Under the pieces are notes generated by a model. That model was given only the letters and a program-made list of their open reading frames with translations. It was not told the DNA's origin and did no database searches. A program made the translations under genes and the position numbers. 64,000 bases of DNA from assembly GCA_040902725.1 (NCBI GenBank), contig JBBDWU010000047.1, positions 4,795 to 68,794 on the forward strand. The letters run 5' to 3'. Below, one piece after another: positions 7,305 through 15,290 of this stretch. This stretch comes from JACVRU01 sp040902725 (lineage in GTDB: Bacteria; Actinomycetota; Thermoleophilia; Gaiellales; Gaiellaceae). How positions within the stretch are numbered: position 1 is the first letter of the stretch; every line of letters begins with the position of its first letter.

Positions 7305-8173
7305 GGCGGCGTGCCGGCGCGCTTCTGGTCTTCGCCGCGGTGACCGCGGTCGCCGTGTGGCTCGTCTCGCTCGCGCTCGGCGAGATCCGGGAAGCCGACG
7401 AGGCGGCGCCGGAGCCGGCCACGTCCGCAGCCCAGCCGCCTCTTGACCCGCTGCGGATCGTTTTCCCCGAAGGGTTCACGCGCGCGGAGATGGCGGCGCG
7501 GATCACGGCCGTGAACGAGATCGCGAAGAGCGAGCGTGGCGTGACCCCGAAGCTGAGCCCGCGCCGGTACCTGGCCCTGACGCGGCGGCACTCGCTGCCC
7601 GGAGAGTTCGCCGGCGACGACCGCCCCAGGCAGCTCGAGGGCTTTCTGTTCCCGGCAACGTACGACTTCCTTCCGGGAACGACCACGAAGAAGCTCGTCG
7701 AGGATCAGCTGGTCGCGTTTCAACGGGCGTGGGCGGAAGTGGACCTCACGTATGCAAAGTCCAAGAACCTGACGGCGTACGACGTCCTGATCATCGCCTC
7801 GATGATCGAGAAGGAGACCGTGGTCCCGCGCGAGCGTCGCCTGGTCGCGTCCGTGATCTACAACCGGCTGCGCGCGGGCATGGCGCTAGGGATCGACGCC
7901 ACGATCCGCTATGGGCTCGAGGTGCCCGGGAACGAGCCGTTGCGCCAGTCGCAACTCACGAGCGACAACCCGTACAACACGCGCAACCGGCTCGGGCTCC
8001 CGCCGACCCCGATCGCGAATCCCGGGCTGTCATCGATCCGCGCGGCGGCGCTGCCGGTGGAGACGGACTATCTCTACTTCGTCCGGAAACCCGACGAGCG
8101 GAGCCACTTCTTCACGGCGAGCGAGTCGGAGTTCTTCCGGAAAGCGTGCGGGTACGGCTACGGGTGCGGCTGA
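7301..8173 (+). CDS. mltG: endolytic murein transglycosylase MltG
   Basis: 290 aa from ATG 7301 (ATGA overlap with ruvX). MltG is a membrane-anchored lytic transglycosylase that cuts nascent peptidoglycan glycan strands and sets their length. One N-terminal membrane helix (about 7-24) is followed by a linker, a LysM-like region (IVFPEGFTRAEMAARI) and the YceG catalytic domain. The catalytic-site motif IASMIEKETVVPRER carries the active-site Glu; YNTRNRLGLPPTPIANPG and FFTASESEF are also family hallmarks. The protein ends with a small Gly/Tyr tail. Confidence 0.93.
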   Translation: MRRRAGALLVFAAVTAVAVWLVSLALGEIREADEAAPEPATSAAQPPLDPLRIVFPEGFTRAEMAARITAVNEIAKSERGVTPKLSPRRYLALTRRHSLPGEFAGDDRPRQLEGFLFPATYDFLPGTTTKKLVEDQLVAFQRAWAEVDLTYAKSKNLTAYDVLIIASMIEKETVVPRERRLVASVIYNRLRAGMALGIDATIRYGLEVPGNEPLRQSQLTSDNPYNTRNRLGLPPTPIANPGLSSIRAAALPVETDYLYFVRKPDERSHFFTASESEFFRKACGYGYGCG

Positions 8174-8272
8174 GCCCCGCCGCCCCCGTGAAAGAGGGAG
8201 GCACGCCGGGCCCCCTCCCGCAACTGAGCGTATTGGTGAAAATCGCGCGCGTGGGATACGGAAGCGTGTCGA
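8174..8272 (+). other. intergenic gap between mltG and aroE
   Basis: About 100 bp. It holds a GC-only inverted repeat, GGGAGG (8196-8201) with CCTCCC (8214-8219), that could be a weak terminator. An AT-richer stretch (TATTGGTGAAAATC, then GGGATAC) could carry the aroE promoter. Nothing stronger is visible. Confidence 0.3.
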
Positions 8273-8962
8273 ATGCATGCCGGTAGCACCAGGCTCGTCG
8301 CCCTCCTCGGCCACCCCGTCGCGCACTCGCTCTCGCCCCGGATGCAGAACGCCGCCTTCGCCGCGCGCGGGCTCGACTGGGCCTACGTCGCGCTCGACGT
8401 CCCACCGGAGCGCCTCGAGGAGGCCGTGCGCGGGCTGGCCGCGCTCGGGTTCGCCGGCGCCAACGTCACCGCGCCGCACAAGATCGCTGTCGCGCGCCTC
8501 GTCGAGAGCGAGCTTCCCTCCGTGAACACGCTCCTCTTCCGCGACGGCTCGGCCGTGGGTCACTCCACCGACGCCGCAGTGCTCGAGCAGCTGGGGGAGG
8601 CCCCCCAGCGCCCGGTCGTGATCGGCGACGGCGGCGCTGCCGCCGCTTTCCTCCACGCGCTCCCGCCCGCGCGGGTCTTCTCGCGCCGCGGCGAATGGCC
8701 TCCGCAAGTCGGCGAAGCAGACCTCGTGGTCAACGCCACGCCCGTCCGCGACGAGCCGCTCGTGGCGCTCGGCCCGGGCCAGACGCTCGTCGACCTGCCG
8801 TACCCCGACTCGGCGACGGCCGCTGCCGCCCGCGTCGCCGGCGCGCGCGTGCTCGGCGGACTCGAAGTCCTCGTTGCCCAGGGCGCGGCCTCCTTCGAGC
8901 TCTGGACGGGCGTTCCGGCGCCGGTTGAAGTCATGCGCGGCGCACTAGGGTTGCCGGTATGA
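8273..8962 (+). CDS. aroE: shikimate dehydrogenase, compact form
   Basis: 229 aa against about 270 in most AroE. It reduces 3-dehydroshikimate to shikimate with NADPH. The substrate half keeps GHPVAHSLSPRMQNAAF, the catalytic-Lys motif GANVTAPHK and STD (equivalent of NTD). The nucleotide half is shortened: VVIGDGGAAAAFLHALPPARVFSRR, then VNATPV, and GGLEVLVAQGAASFELWTG at the end. The missing residues are mainly in the cofactor domain, which may affect NADP preference. The gene heads an aromatic-pathway run (aroE, aroC, aroKB, aroQ); its stop overlaps the aroC ATG. Confidence 0.85.
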   Translation: MHAGSTRLVALLGHPVAHSLSPRMQNAAFAARGLDWAYVALDVPPERLEEAVRGLAALGFAGANVTAPHKIAVARLVESELPSVNTLLFRDGSAVGHSTDAAVLEQLGEAPQRPVVIGDGGAAAAFLHALPPARVFSRRGEWPPQVGEADLVVNATPVRDEPLVALGPGQTLVDLPYPDSATAAAARVAGARVLGGLEVLVAQGAASFELWTGVPAPVEVMRGALGLPV

Positions 8963-10038
8963 CGCTTGAGCTCGTGGTCGCCGGCGAGTCGCACGGGCCG
9001 GCGCTGGTCGCGGTCGTCACCGGTCTCCCCGCCGGCCTCGTGCTCGACAAGGCGGCGATCGACGCCGACCTGCGCCGCCGCCAGGAAGGCTACGGGCGCA
9101 GCCCGCGCCAGCAGATCGAGGCCGACGAGGTCGAGGTGCTCGCCGGCCTCCGTCACGGCCGCACGCTCGGCACCCCGCTCGCGCTCGTCGTCCGCAACCG
9201 CGACCACGAAAACTGGGCCTGGGGGATGAGCCCCTGGCCGCCCGAGGGAGAGCCCGAGGGGAAGGGAACGAAGCCGGTGACGCTGCCGCGGCCCGGCCAC
9301 GCCGACCTCGCCGGCGCCCTCAAGTTCGGTCTCGCCGACGTCCGCGACGCGCTCGAGCACGCCAGCGCGCGCCACACCGCGGCGTCCGTCGCCGCCGGGG
9401 CCGTCGCCAAGGCGCTCCTGCACCCGCTCGGGATCGCGGTCGAAGGCAACGTGGCAACGCAGGATCTGGAACGCCGCATCGACGAGGCGCGGGCCGACCG
9501 CGACACCGTCGGCGGCGTCGTCGAAGTGCGCGCCCGCGGCGTCCCGCCCGGGCTTGGCTCATACGCCACGAAGGAGGAGCGGCTGGACGCGCGGCTCGCC
9601 GCCGCGCTGATGGGCATCCAGGCTGTCAAGGGCGTCGAGATCGGCGGCGGCTTCGCGCTCGCTGAGCTGCGCGGCTCGGAGGCGCACGACGAGATCCTCC
9701 GCGACGAGCGCGGGCTTCACCGCGAGACGAACCGGGCCGGTGGGATCGAGGCGGGGGTCTCGAACGGGGAGGAGATCGTCGTGCGCACCGCGATGAAGCC
9801 GCTCCCGACGCTGATGCGGCCGCTGCAGTCGGTCGACCTCGAGAGCGGCCAGCCGGCCGAGGCGCTGGTCGAGCGCAGTGACGTCGCGGCCGTCGAGGCG
9901 CTCGCCGTCGTCGCCGAAGCAGCAGTCGCCTTCGAGCTCGCCCGCGCCGCCCGCGAGAAGTTCGGCGGCGACTCGCTCGCGGACTTCCTCGCCGCTCACC
10001 GCGCCTACCTGGAGCGCATCGACTGGTCACCCCGGTAG
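8959..10038 (+). CDS. aroC: chorismate synthase
   Basis: 359 aa. It converts EPSP to chorismate and needs reduced FMN. Conserved segments are VAGESHGPALVAVVTGLPAG (N-terminus), GYGRSPRQQIEADEV, GTPLALVVRNRDHENW, RPGHADLAGALKFG, RDALEHASARHTAASVAAG and GGIEAGVSNGEEIVVR. These match the full family pattern, so the enzyme looks intact. A TAGGGT hexamer lies 7 nt before the ATG, giving a possible internal promoter. The downstream fusion gene follows after about 20 nt. Confidence 0.96.
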   Translation: MTLELVVAGESHGPALVAVVTGLPAGLVLDKAAIDADLRRRQEGYGRSPRQQIEADEVEVLAGLRHGRTLGTPLALVVRNRDHENWAWGMSPWPPEGEPEGKGTKPVTLPRPGHADLAGALKFGLADVRDALEHASARHTAASVAAGAVAKALLHPLGIAVEGNVATQDLERRIDEARADRDTVGGVVEVRARGVPPGLGSYATKEERLDARLAAALMGIQAVKGVEIGGGFALAELRGSEAHDEILRDERGLHRETNRAGGIEAGVSNGEEIVVRTAMKPLPTLMRPLQSVDLESGQPAEALVERSDVAAVEALAVVAEAAVAFELARAAREKFGGDSLADFLAAHRAYLERIDWSPR

Positions 10039-10058
10039 ACGGCAAGCACGTCGCGCTC

Positions 10059-11456
10059 GTGGGCTTCATGGGCGCGGGGAAGTCGACGGTCGGCGCCGAA
10101 GCGGCACGGCTGCTCGGGCGGCCCCTCGTCGACCTCGATCGCGAGCTCGAGGCCGAGACCGGGTCGCCTATCCGCGACCTCTTCGCCGATCGGGGCGAGC
10201 CGGGCTTCCGGGAGCTGGAGGAGGAGGTCGCCGTCGAAGCGCTCGCCGACGGCGTTCCCGCGGTGCTGGCGCTCGGCGGCGGCGCCGTCACCTCGGAGCG
10301 GATCCGCGAGGCGCTGGCGGAGTCCGCGCTAACGGTCTGGCTCGAGGTCGACGTCGCAGAAGCCTGGACGCGCGCAGCAGGCCCCGAACGGCCGCTCGCC
10401 GCCGACGAAGGCGAGTTCCGCCGGCTCTACGCCGAGCGCGAGCCCCTCTACCAAGCCGCCGCCGATGCGCGGGCGACCGACGTCCACGACGTCGTGCTCG
10501 CGGCCGGCGGAATCCACCTCGAGCCCGGAAGCCTCCAGCTGCTCGGCGAGCTCGTCCCAGGCAAGGGCTTGGCCGCCCTCGTCACCGAGCCCCGCGTGGC
10601 GGGCATCCACGGCGCCGAGGCCCAACTCGCCCTCGGCGCGCGCCTCGGCTCGACCCACGAGCTTCCGCCCGGCGAGGCGGCCAAGACGCTCGCCGCCTGC
10701 GAGGCGCTCTGGCAGGAGCTGACCCTCGGCCGCGACGGCACGATCGTGGCCCTCGGTGGCGGCTGCACCACCGACGCCGCGGGCTTCGTGGCCGCCGGCT
10801 TCCTGCGCGGAGTCCCCTGGGTGCCGGTGCCGACGACGCTGGTGGGGCAGGTGGACGCGGCGATCGGCGGCAAGACGGGCGTGGACCTGCCGCAGGGGAA
10901 GAACCTCGTCGGCGCCTTCCACTGGCCGGCGCGGACCGTGATCGACCCGCTGCTGCTCGACACGCTGCCCGACGAGGAGCGGCGCGCCGGGCTGGCCGAA
11001 GTCGTGAAGACCGGCCTCCTCTCCGGGGAGCCGCTGTGGGAGCTCCCAGAGGCCGAGCTCGTGCGCCGCTGCGCCGCCTTCAAGACCGCCGTCTGCCTGC
11101 GCGACCCGCTCGACCGGGGCGAGCGAGCCGTCCTCAATCTCGGGCACACGTTCGCCCACGCGCTCGAGGCGGCCGCCGGCTACGAGGGGGTCTCCCACGG
11201 CGAGGCGGTCGCCCTCGGCCTGGTGGCGGCGCTACGCCTCTCCGGCCTCGACACCGAGGAGGTCGAGCGGGTGCTCGCGCCGCGGCCGGTCCGGGTCGAT
11301 CCAGAGCTCGCCTGGGCGGCGCTGCTCCGCGACAAGAAGGCCCACGAGGGCCGAATTCGGCTCGTGCTGCTCGAGCGCCCGGGCTCGCCGCGCTGGCCCG
11401 CCGAGCTTCCCGAGGCGGACGTGCGCCAAGCCCTGGACGGGATAATCGCCGCGTGA
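10059..11456 (+). CDS. aroKB: bifunctional shikimate kinase / 3-dehydroquinate synthase
   Basis: 465 aa from GTG 10059. Residues about 1-165 are shikimate kinase: P-loop GFMGAGKST at the very N-terminus, DLDRELE and LALGGGAVTS. Residues about 170-465 are dehydroquinate synthase: ALGGGCTTDAAGFVAAGFLR, VPTTLVGQVDAAIGGKTGVD, GKNLVGAF, EVVKTG and LNLGHTFAHALE with the metal-binding His. Because the P-loop begins at residue 2, the first beta strand would be cut. The same frame reads VDGKHVAL just upstream without ATG/GTG/TTG, so a rare start codon near 10023-10050 is possible. The stop overlaps the aroQ GTG. Confidence 0.9.
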   Translation: MGFMGAGKSTVGAEAARLLGRPLVDLDRELEAETGSPIRDLFADRGEPGFRELEEEVAVEALADGVPAVLALGGGAVTSERIREALAESALTVWLEVDVAEAWTRAAGPERPLAADEGEFRRLYAEREPLYQAAADARATDVHDVVLAAGGIHLEPGSLQLLGELVPGKGLAALVTEPRVAGIHGAEAQLALGARLGSTHELPPGEAAKTLAACEALWQELTLGRDGTIVALGGGCTTDAAGFVAAGFLRGVPWVPVPTTLVGQVDAAIGGKTGVDLPQGKNLVGAFHWPARTVIDPLLLDTLPDEERRAGLAEVVKTGLLSGEPLWELPEAELVRRCAAFKTAVCLRDPLDRGERAVLNLGHTFAHALEAAAGYEGVSHGEAVALGLVAALRLSGLDTEEVERVLAPRPVRVDPELAWAALLRDKKAHEGRIRLVLLERPGSPRWPAELPEADVRQALDGIIAA

Positions 11457-11881
11457 GGTTCGACATCCTCAACGGGGTGAATCTCGATCTGCTCGGGCGC
11501 CGCGACGCCGAGCTCTACGGCGGTCTCTCGCTCGACGAGCTCGAGACGCGCATCTACAAGTGGGCGTCAGAACTCGGCTGCGGCGTGCGCTGCCGGCAGA
11601 CGAATCACGAGGGCGTGTACGTCGACTGGTGCCACGATGCGCTGGAAGCCGACGGCGTGATCGTCAATCCGGCCGCCTGGACTCACTACAGCTGGGCGAT
11701 CCGGGACGCGCTCGAGGTCCTCACCGCGCCGATCGTCGAGGTGCACCTCTCGAACGTCGACGAGCGCGAGGAGTGGCGGCGGTTCTCCGTGCTGGAGGGC
11801 CTGGTCGCCCACCGCATCGTCGGCCAGGGGCCCGACGGCTACCGGGAGGCGCTCGCCTTCCTCGCGAAGGCCGCCGGATGA
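11453..11881 (+). CDS. aroQ: type II 3-dehydroquinate dehydratase
   Basis: 142 aa from GTG 11453 (GTGA overlap). It converts 3-dehydroquinate to 3-dehydroshikimate by the type II route. Family landmarks: ILNGVNLDLLGRRDAELYGG with the catalytic-loop Arg and Tyr, QTNHEGVYVDWCHDA, VNPAAWTHYSWAIRDAL with the catalytic His, and EVHLSN. Several usually invariant positions differ (NGVNLD instead of NGPNLN), so this is a divergent but plausibly active member. The stop overlaps the ATG of the peptidase gene. Confidence 0.88.
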   Translation: MRFDILNGVNLDLLGRRDAELYGGLSLDELETRIYKWASELGCGVRCRQTNHEGVYVDWCHDALEADGVIVNPAAWTHYSWAIRDALEVLTAPIVEVHLSNVDEREEWRRFSVLEGLVAHRIVGQGPDGYREALAFLAKAAG

Positions 11882-12912
11882 GCCGGATCGACAGCCTGCG
11901 CGAGCAGCTCGACGAGCCGTTCCTCGTCACGAACCTCGTCAACGTCCGCTACCTCACCGAGTTCGAGAGCTCCAACGTCGCGCTGCTCGTCGAGCAGGAT
12001 CGGGTGCGCCTGTTCACGGACTTCCGCTATGTCAGCGCCGCCCGGGACGTCCAAGGCGTCGAGGCCTTCGAGATCTCGCGCAACCTCCTGGCCGGGCTCG
12101 CGGGCGAGCTCTCCGGCACCGTCGGCTTCGAGAGCGCGTCGATCACCCATGCGGGCTACGAGACGCTGGCAGAGGGAGGTCTCGAGCTCGTGCCCCGGAA
12201 GGGCGTGGTCGAGGTGCTGCGCGCGGTGAAAGACGAGCGCGAGCTCGACCGGATCCGGAAGGCGGCGACGATCGCCGACCGCGTGTACGAGCGCCTCACG
12301 GAGGAGCGCTTCGTCGGGCGCACCGAGCGCGATCTGGTCTGGCGCGTCCACGAGCTGCTGCACGAGGAGGGTGCCGACACCGCGGGCTTCGACCCGATCG
12401 TCGCCGCCGGCCCGACCGGCGCGATTCCCCACGCGCATCCGGGCGACCGCGTCATCGGCAGCGGCGAGACGATCGTGGTCGACCTGGGCGCCCAGCTCGA
12501 CGGCTACACCTCCGACTGTACGCGCACCTTCGCGACGGGCGAGCTGCCCGAGCGACTGCGCGATGCCTACGAGGTTTGCCGGCAGGCGCAGGCGGCGGGC
12601 CTCGAAGCCGTCCGGCCGGGCGTCACGGGCCGCGACGCTGACGACGCGGCTCGCCGCGTGATCGAGGCGAGCCCGTTTGCCGGCGCATTCGGCCACGGGC
12701 TCGGCCACGGCGTGGGGATGCAGGTCCACGAGGCGCCCACGCTTCGGCCCGAGTCGGAAGACGTTCTCGAGGCGGGCAACGTCGTCACCGTCGAGCCCGG
12801 CATCTACCTCGAGGGCGAGGGCGGCATCCGCATCGAGGATCTCGTCATCGTCACCGGGGACGGCTGCGACATCCTCTCCCGCTTCACCAAGGATCTCGTC
12901 ACCGTTAACTAG
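11878..12912 (+). CDS. Xaa-Pro aminopeptidase family M24 metallopeptidase
   Basis: 344 aa from ATG 11878. It probably releases N-terminal residues before proline. The creatinase-like N-domain (about 1-120, VTNLVNVRYLTEFESSNVALL) precedes a pita-bread M24 domain. Metal ligands are visible in VVDLGAQLDGYTSDCTRTF (two Asp), GHGLGHGVGMQVHEAP (His), VVTVEPGIYLEGEGGIRIED (two Glu). The position before efp is a very common Gram-positive arrangement. The locus continues into efp after 12 nt. Confidence 0.93.
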   Translation: MSRIDSLREQLDEPFLVTNLVNVRYLTEFESSNVALLVEQDRVRLFTDFRYVSAARDVQGVEAFEISRNLLAGLAGELSGTVGFESASITHAGYETLAEGGLELVPRKGVVEVLRAVKDERELDRIRKAATIADRVYERLTEERFVGRTERDLVWRVHELLHEEGADTAGFDPIVAAGPTGAIPHAHPGDRVIGSGETIVVDLGAQLDGYTSDCTRTFATGELPERLRDAYEVCRQAQAAGLEAVRPGVTGRDADDAARRVIEASPFAGAFGHGLGHGVGMQVHEAPTLRPESEDVLEAGNVVTVEPGIYLEGEGGIRIEDLVIVTGDGCDILSRFTKDLVTVN

Positions 12913-12924
12913 ACTCGCCCGGCG

Positions 12925-13491
12925 ATGGCGGAGACGGTCACCACCAACCAGTTCAAGAACGGCATGCACGTCGAGCTGGACGGCGAGGTCTGGCGGATCG
13001 TCGAGTTCCAGCACGTGAAGCCGGGCAAGGGCGGCGCCTTCGTGCGGACGAAGCTGAAGAATCTCGCCTCCGGCGCAGTCGTCGAGCGCACGTTCCGCGC
13101 GGGGGAGAAGATGCCGCGCGTCCACACCGAGGTGAAGAGCGTCCAGTACCTCTACGACGCCGGCGACGAGGTCGTCTTCATGGACGAGGAGACGTTCGAC
13201 CAGTTCAACCTGTCGCGCGCCTCCGTCGAGGACGCCCTCGACTTTCTCCAGCCCTCGAGCTCGGTGCAGATGCTGACCGTGGACGGCCGGCCCGGCGGCA
13301 TTCAGCTGCCCGCCTCGGTCGAGCTCACGGTCGTCGAGACCGAGCCGGGCGTGCGCGGCGACACCGTGTCGAACGTGACGAAGCCGGCGACGCTCGAGAC
13401 CGGCGCCGTCGTGCAGGTGCCGCTGTTCGTGAACGTGGGGGAACGCATCCGCGTCGATCCCCGCGAGCGCCGTTACATCGCCCGGGCATAA
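12925..13491 (+). CDS. efp: translation elongation factor P
   Basis: 188 aa. EF-P relieves ribosome stalling at polyproline stretches. The N-terminal KOW-like domain holds the modification loop HVKPGKGGAFVRTKLKN, with Lys at the tip (KPGKGGA), followed by two OB domains ending YIARA. All three domains and the normal length are present. A TAGACT hexamer lies 9 nt before the ATG. The neighbours (M24 peptidase before, biotin carrier after) match the usual pepP-efp-accB order. Confidence 0.96.
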   Translation: MAETVTTNQFKNGMHVELDGEVWRIVEFQHVKPGKGGAFVRTKLKNLASGAVVERTFRAGEKMPRVHTEVKSVQYLYDAGDEVVFMDEETFDQFNLSRASVEDALDFLQPSSSVQMLTVDGRPGGIQLPASVELTVVETEPGVRGDTVSNVTKPATLETGAVVQVPLFVNVGERIRVDPRERRYIARA

Positions 13492-13502
13492 GGTCCCGCG
13501 GG

Positions 13503-15290
13503 ATGCCCAAGCTTGTCGACACGACGATTCGGCTGCTCGGCCAGGAGCCGCTCGCGGGCCGGATTCCGACCGCGCAGCTCCTGCGCATCGCCGAGCTGCT
13601 CGACACGGCCGGCTACGCCTACCTTGAGGTCTCGGGCGGCGGCGTCTTCGACACGGCTGTCCGGCGGGGCGTGGAGAGCCCCTGGGAGCGGATCCGAGCG
13701 CTCAAGGAGCGCACCACGACGCCCCTCGCGATGGCGCTGCGCGGGCGCTTCCTCGTCGGCTCGCGGCCCGTCGAGGCGGAGGTCGTCCGGCGGTTCGTCG
13801 CCTCGGCGGCCGAGAACGGCATCGACGTCTTCCGGCTCCACGACCCGCTCAACGACGTCGAGAACCTGCGGGATGCGGCCCAGTCGATCGTCTCCGCGGG
13901 CCGCGAGTTCGACGCCGGCCTCGTCTACAGCTCGGGCCGAACCGGCGAGGTGGAGACGCTGGTCGAGCAGGCCCGGAAGCTGCCCGAGCTCGGCGCGGAG
14001 CGGCTTCTCCTCCACGATCCGACCGGTTCGCTGCAACCCGCCCAGGCCGGCGAGCTCGTGCAGGCGCTGGGCGAGGCGAGCGGGCTCCCCATCGGCGTCT
14101 ACCTCCAGGGCGCGGGCGGCAGCGCGCTGGCCTCCGCGCTCGAGGCGTCCCGCGCGGGTGCCGACCTGATCGCCTGTGCGCTGTATCCAGTGGCGCTGAC
14201 GCTCTACCGCGTGTCCGGCGAGTCCCTGGCCGAGGCGCTCGCCGGGCTCGGTCTCGACTCGTCCATCGACGTGAAGGTGCTCTGGCGGGCGTGCGACATC
14301 ATCGACGAGCACATCGGCGACGAGCCGGTGACCCCGTTGGCGCCGCGAATCGCTGTGCGCGCGGCCGAGTACGCCTTGCCGCCGGGGCTGGTGGCCGCGC
14401 TCGACGCCCATCTGCGGGCGCACGCAGCCGGTGACCGCTTCGACGAGGTGCTCGACGAGCTGGCGAGGATCCGGCTCGAGACGGGCTCGGCTCCGCTGGC
14501 GTCGCCGATCGGCCAGGTGCTCGCCTCGCAGGCGCTGCTGCATGTTCTCTCCGCGAGTCGCTGGACGACGGTCGTCGACGAGCTCCGCGACCTGCTCGCC
14601 GGGAGCTACGGGAAAACGCCCGGCCCTGTCGACCCGGCCGTGGAGCGGGCGGTCAGGCTGCTCTCGGGCGGCGTCCCCGCATTCGAGCCGGTTGCCCTCG
14701 ACACGCTGCGCGAGAGCGCCGAGGGCCTCGCGGCGAGCGAAGAGGAGCTGTTGCTGCTGGCCCTGTTCGGGTCGGAGGCCGAGCCGCTCCTCGAGACGAT
14801 CCGGACCCGGGGGCAGCGCGACGAGGGCCGAGGGCTCGCGGGGCTGGAGCAGAGCCGCGCGGAGCGGGTCCGCGAGCTCGTGCGAATCGTCCAGGAGTCC
14901 GGGGTGGGCGAGGTGACGATCGAGGACGACGACTTCCGCGTCACGGTCCGGCGGACCGAGGAGAGCGAGGCGGGAATGGCCGCGACCCCGGGCCAGCCCG
15001 GCGCGCCGGCGGGGGAGCCGCGCTCGAACGGGCTCATCCGCGTGGAGTCGCCGATGGTTGGGACGTTCTTCCGGGCCCCGCAGCCCGGGGCGCCGGTCTT
15101 CGTGGACGTCGACGACGTCGTCGCGCCCGGTCAGACGCTCTGCCTGATCGAGGCCATGAAGCTCTTCAACGAGCTGAAGGCGGAGGTGGAGGGCGTCGTC
15201 CGGATGATCCACGTCGAGAACGGGCAGCCCGTCGAGTTCGGTCAGCTGCTCTTCGAGCTCGAGCCGCTCGCCGCCCTGCCCGCGATCTGA
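13503..15290 (+). CDS. biotin carboxyl carrier protein fused to a degenerate transcarboxylase-like domain
   Basis: 595 aa. Residues about 1-290 align with the carboxyltransferase barrel of pyruvate carboxylase/OadA: DTTIR at 6-10, WERIRALKE, ALRGRFLVGSRP and NGIDVFRLHDPLND. About 290-440 match the following conserved carboxylase region. About 455-485 resemble the AccB N-terminus (LVRIVQESGVGEVTIEDDD). A biotinyl domain follows, with EAMKLFNE and acceptor Lys553. Active enzymes need Asp, carboxylated Lys and two His as metal ligands. Only Asp6 remains: KDMAG is HDPTG (His171), HxHATSG is YLQGAGG (200-206), and RDAHQS is RLLGQE. The barrel is therefore probably not catalytic. It lies in the accB slot before accC, so the carrier half should serve acetyl-CoA carboxylase. 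Confidence 0.85.
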   Translation: MPKLVDTTIRLLGQEPLAGRIPTAQLLRIAELLDTAGYAYLEVSGGGVFDTAVRRGVESPWERIRALKERTTTPLAMALRGRFLVGSRPVEAEVVRRFVASAAENGIDVFRLHDPLNDVENLRDAAQSIVSAGREFDAGLVYSSGRTGEVETLVEQARKLPELGAERLLLHDPTGSLQPAQAGELVQALGEASGLPIGVYLQGAGGSALASALEASRAGADLIACALYPVALTLYRVSGESLAEALAGLGLDSSIDVKVLWRACDIIDEHIGDEPVTPLAPRIAVRAAEYALPPGLVAALDAHLRAHAAGDRFDEVLDELARIRLETGSAPLASPIGQVLASQALLHVLSASRWTTVVDELRDLLAGSYGKTPGPVDPAVERAVRLLSGGVPAFEPVALDTLRESAEGLAASEEELLLLALFGSEAEPLLETIRTRGQRDEGRGLAGLEQSRAERVRELVRIVQESGVGEVTIEDDDFRVTVRRTEESEAGMAATPGQPGAPAGEPRSNGLIRVESPMVGTFFRAPQPGAPVFVDVDDVVAPGQTLCLIEAMKLFNELKAEVEGVVRMIHVENGQPVEFGQLLFELEPLAALPAI

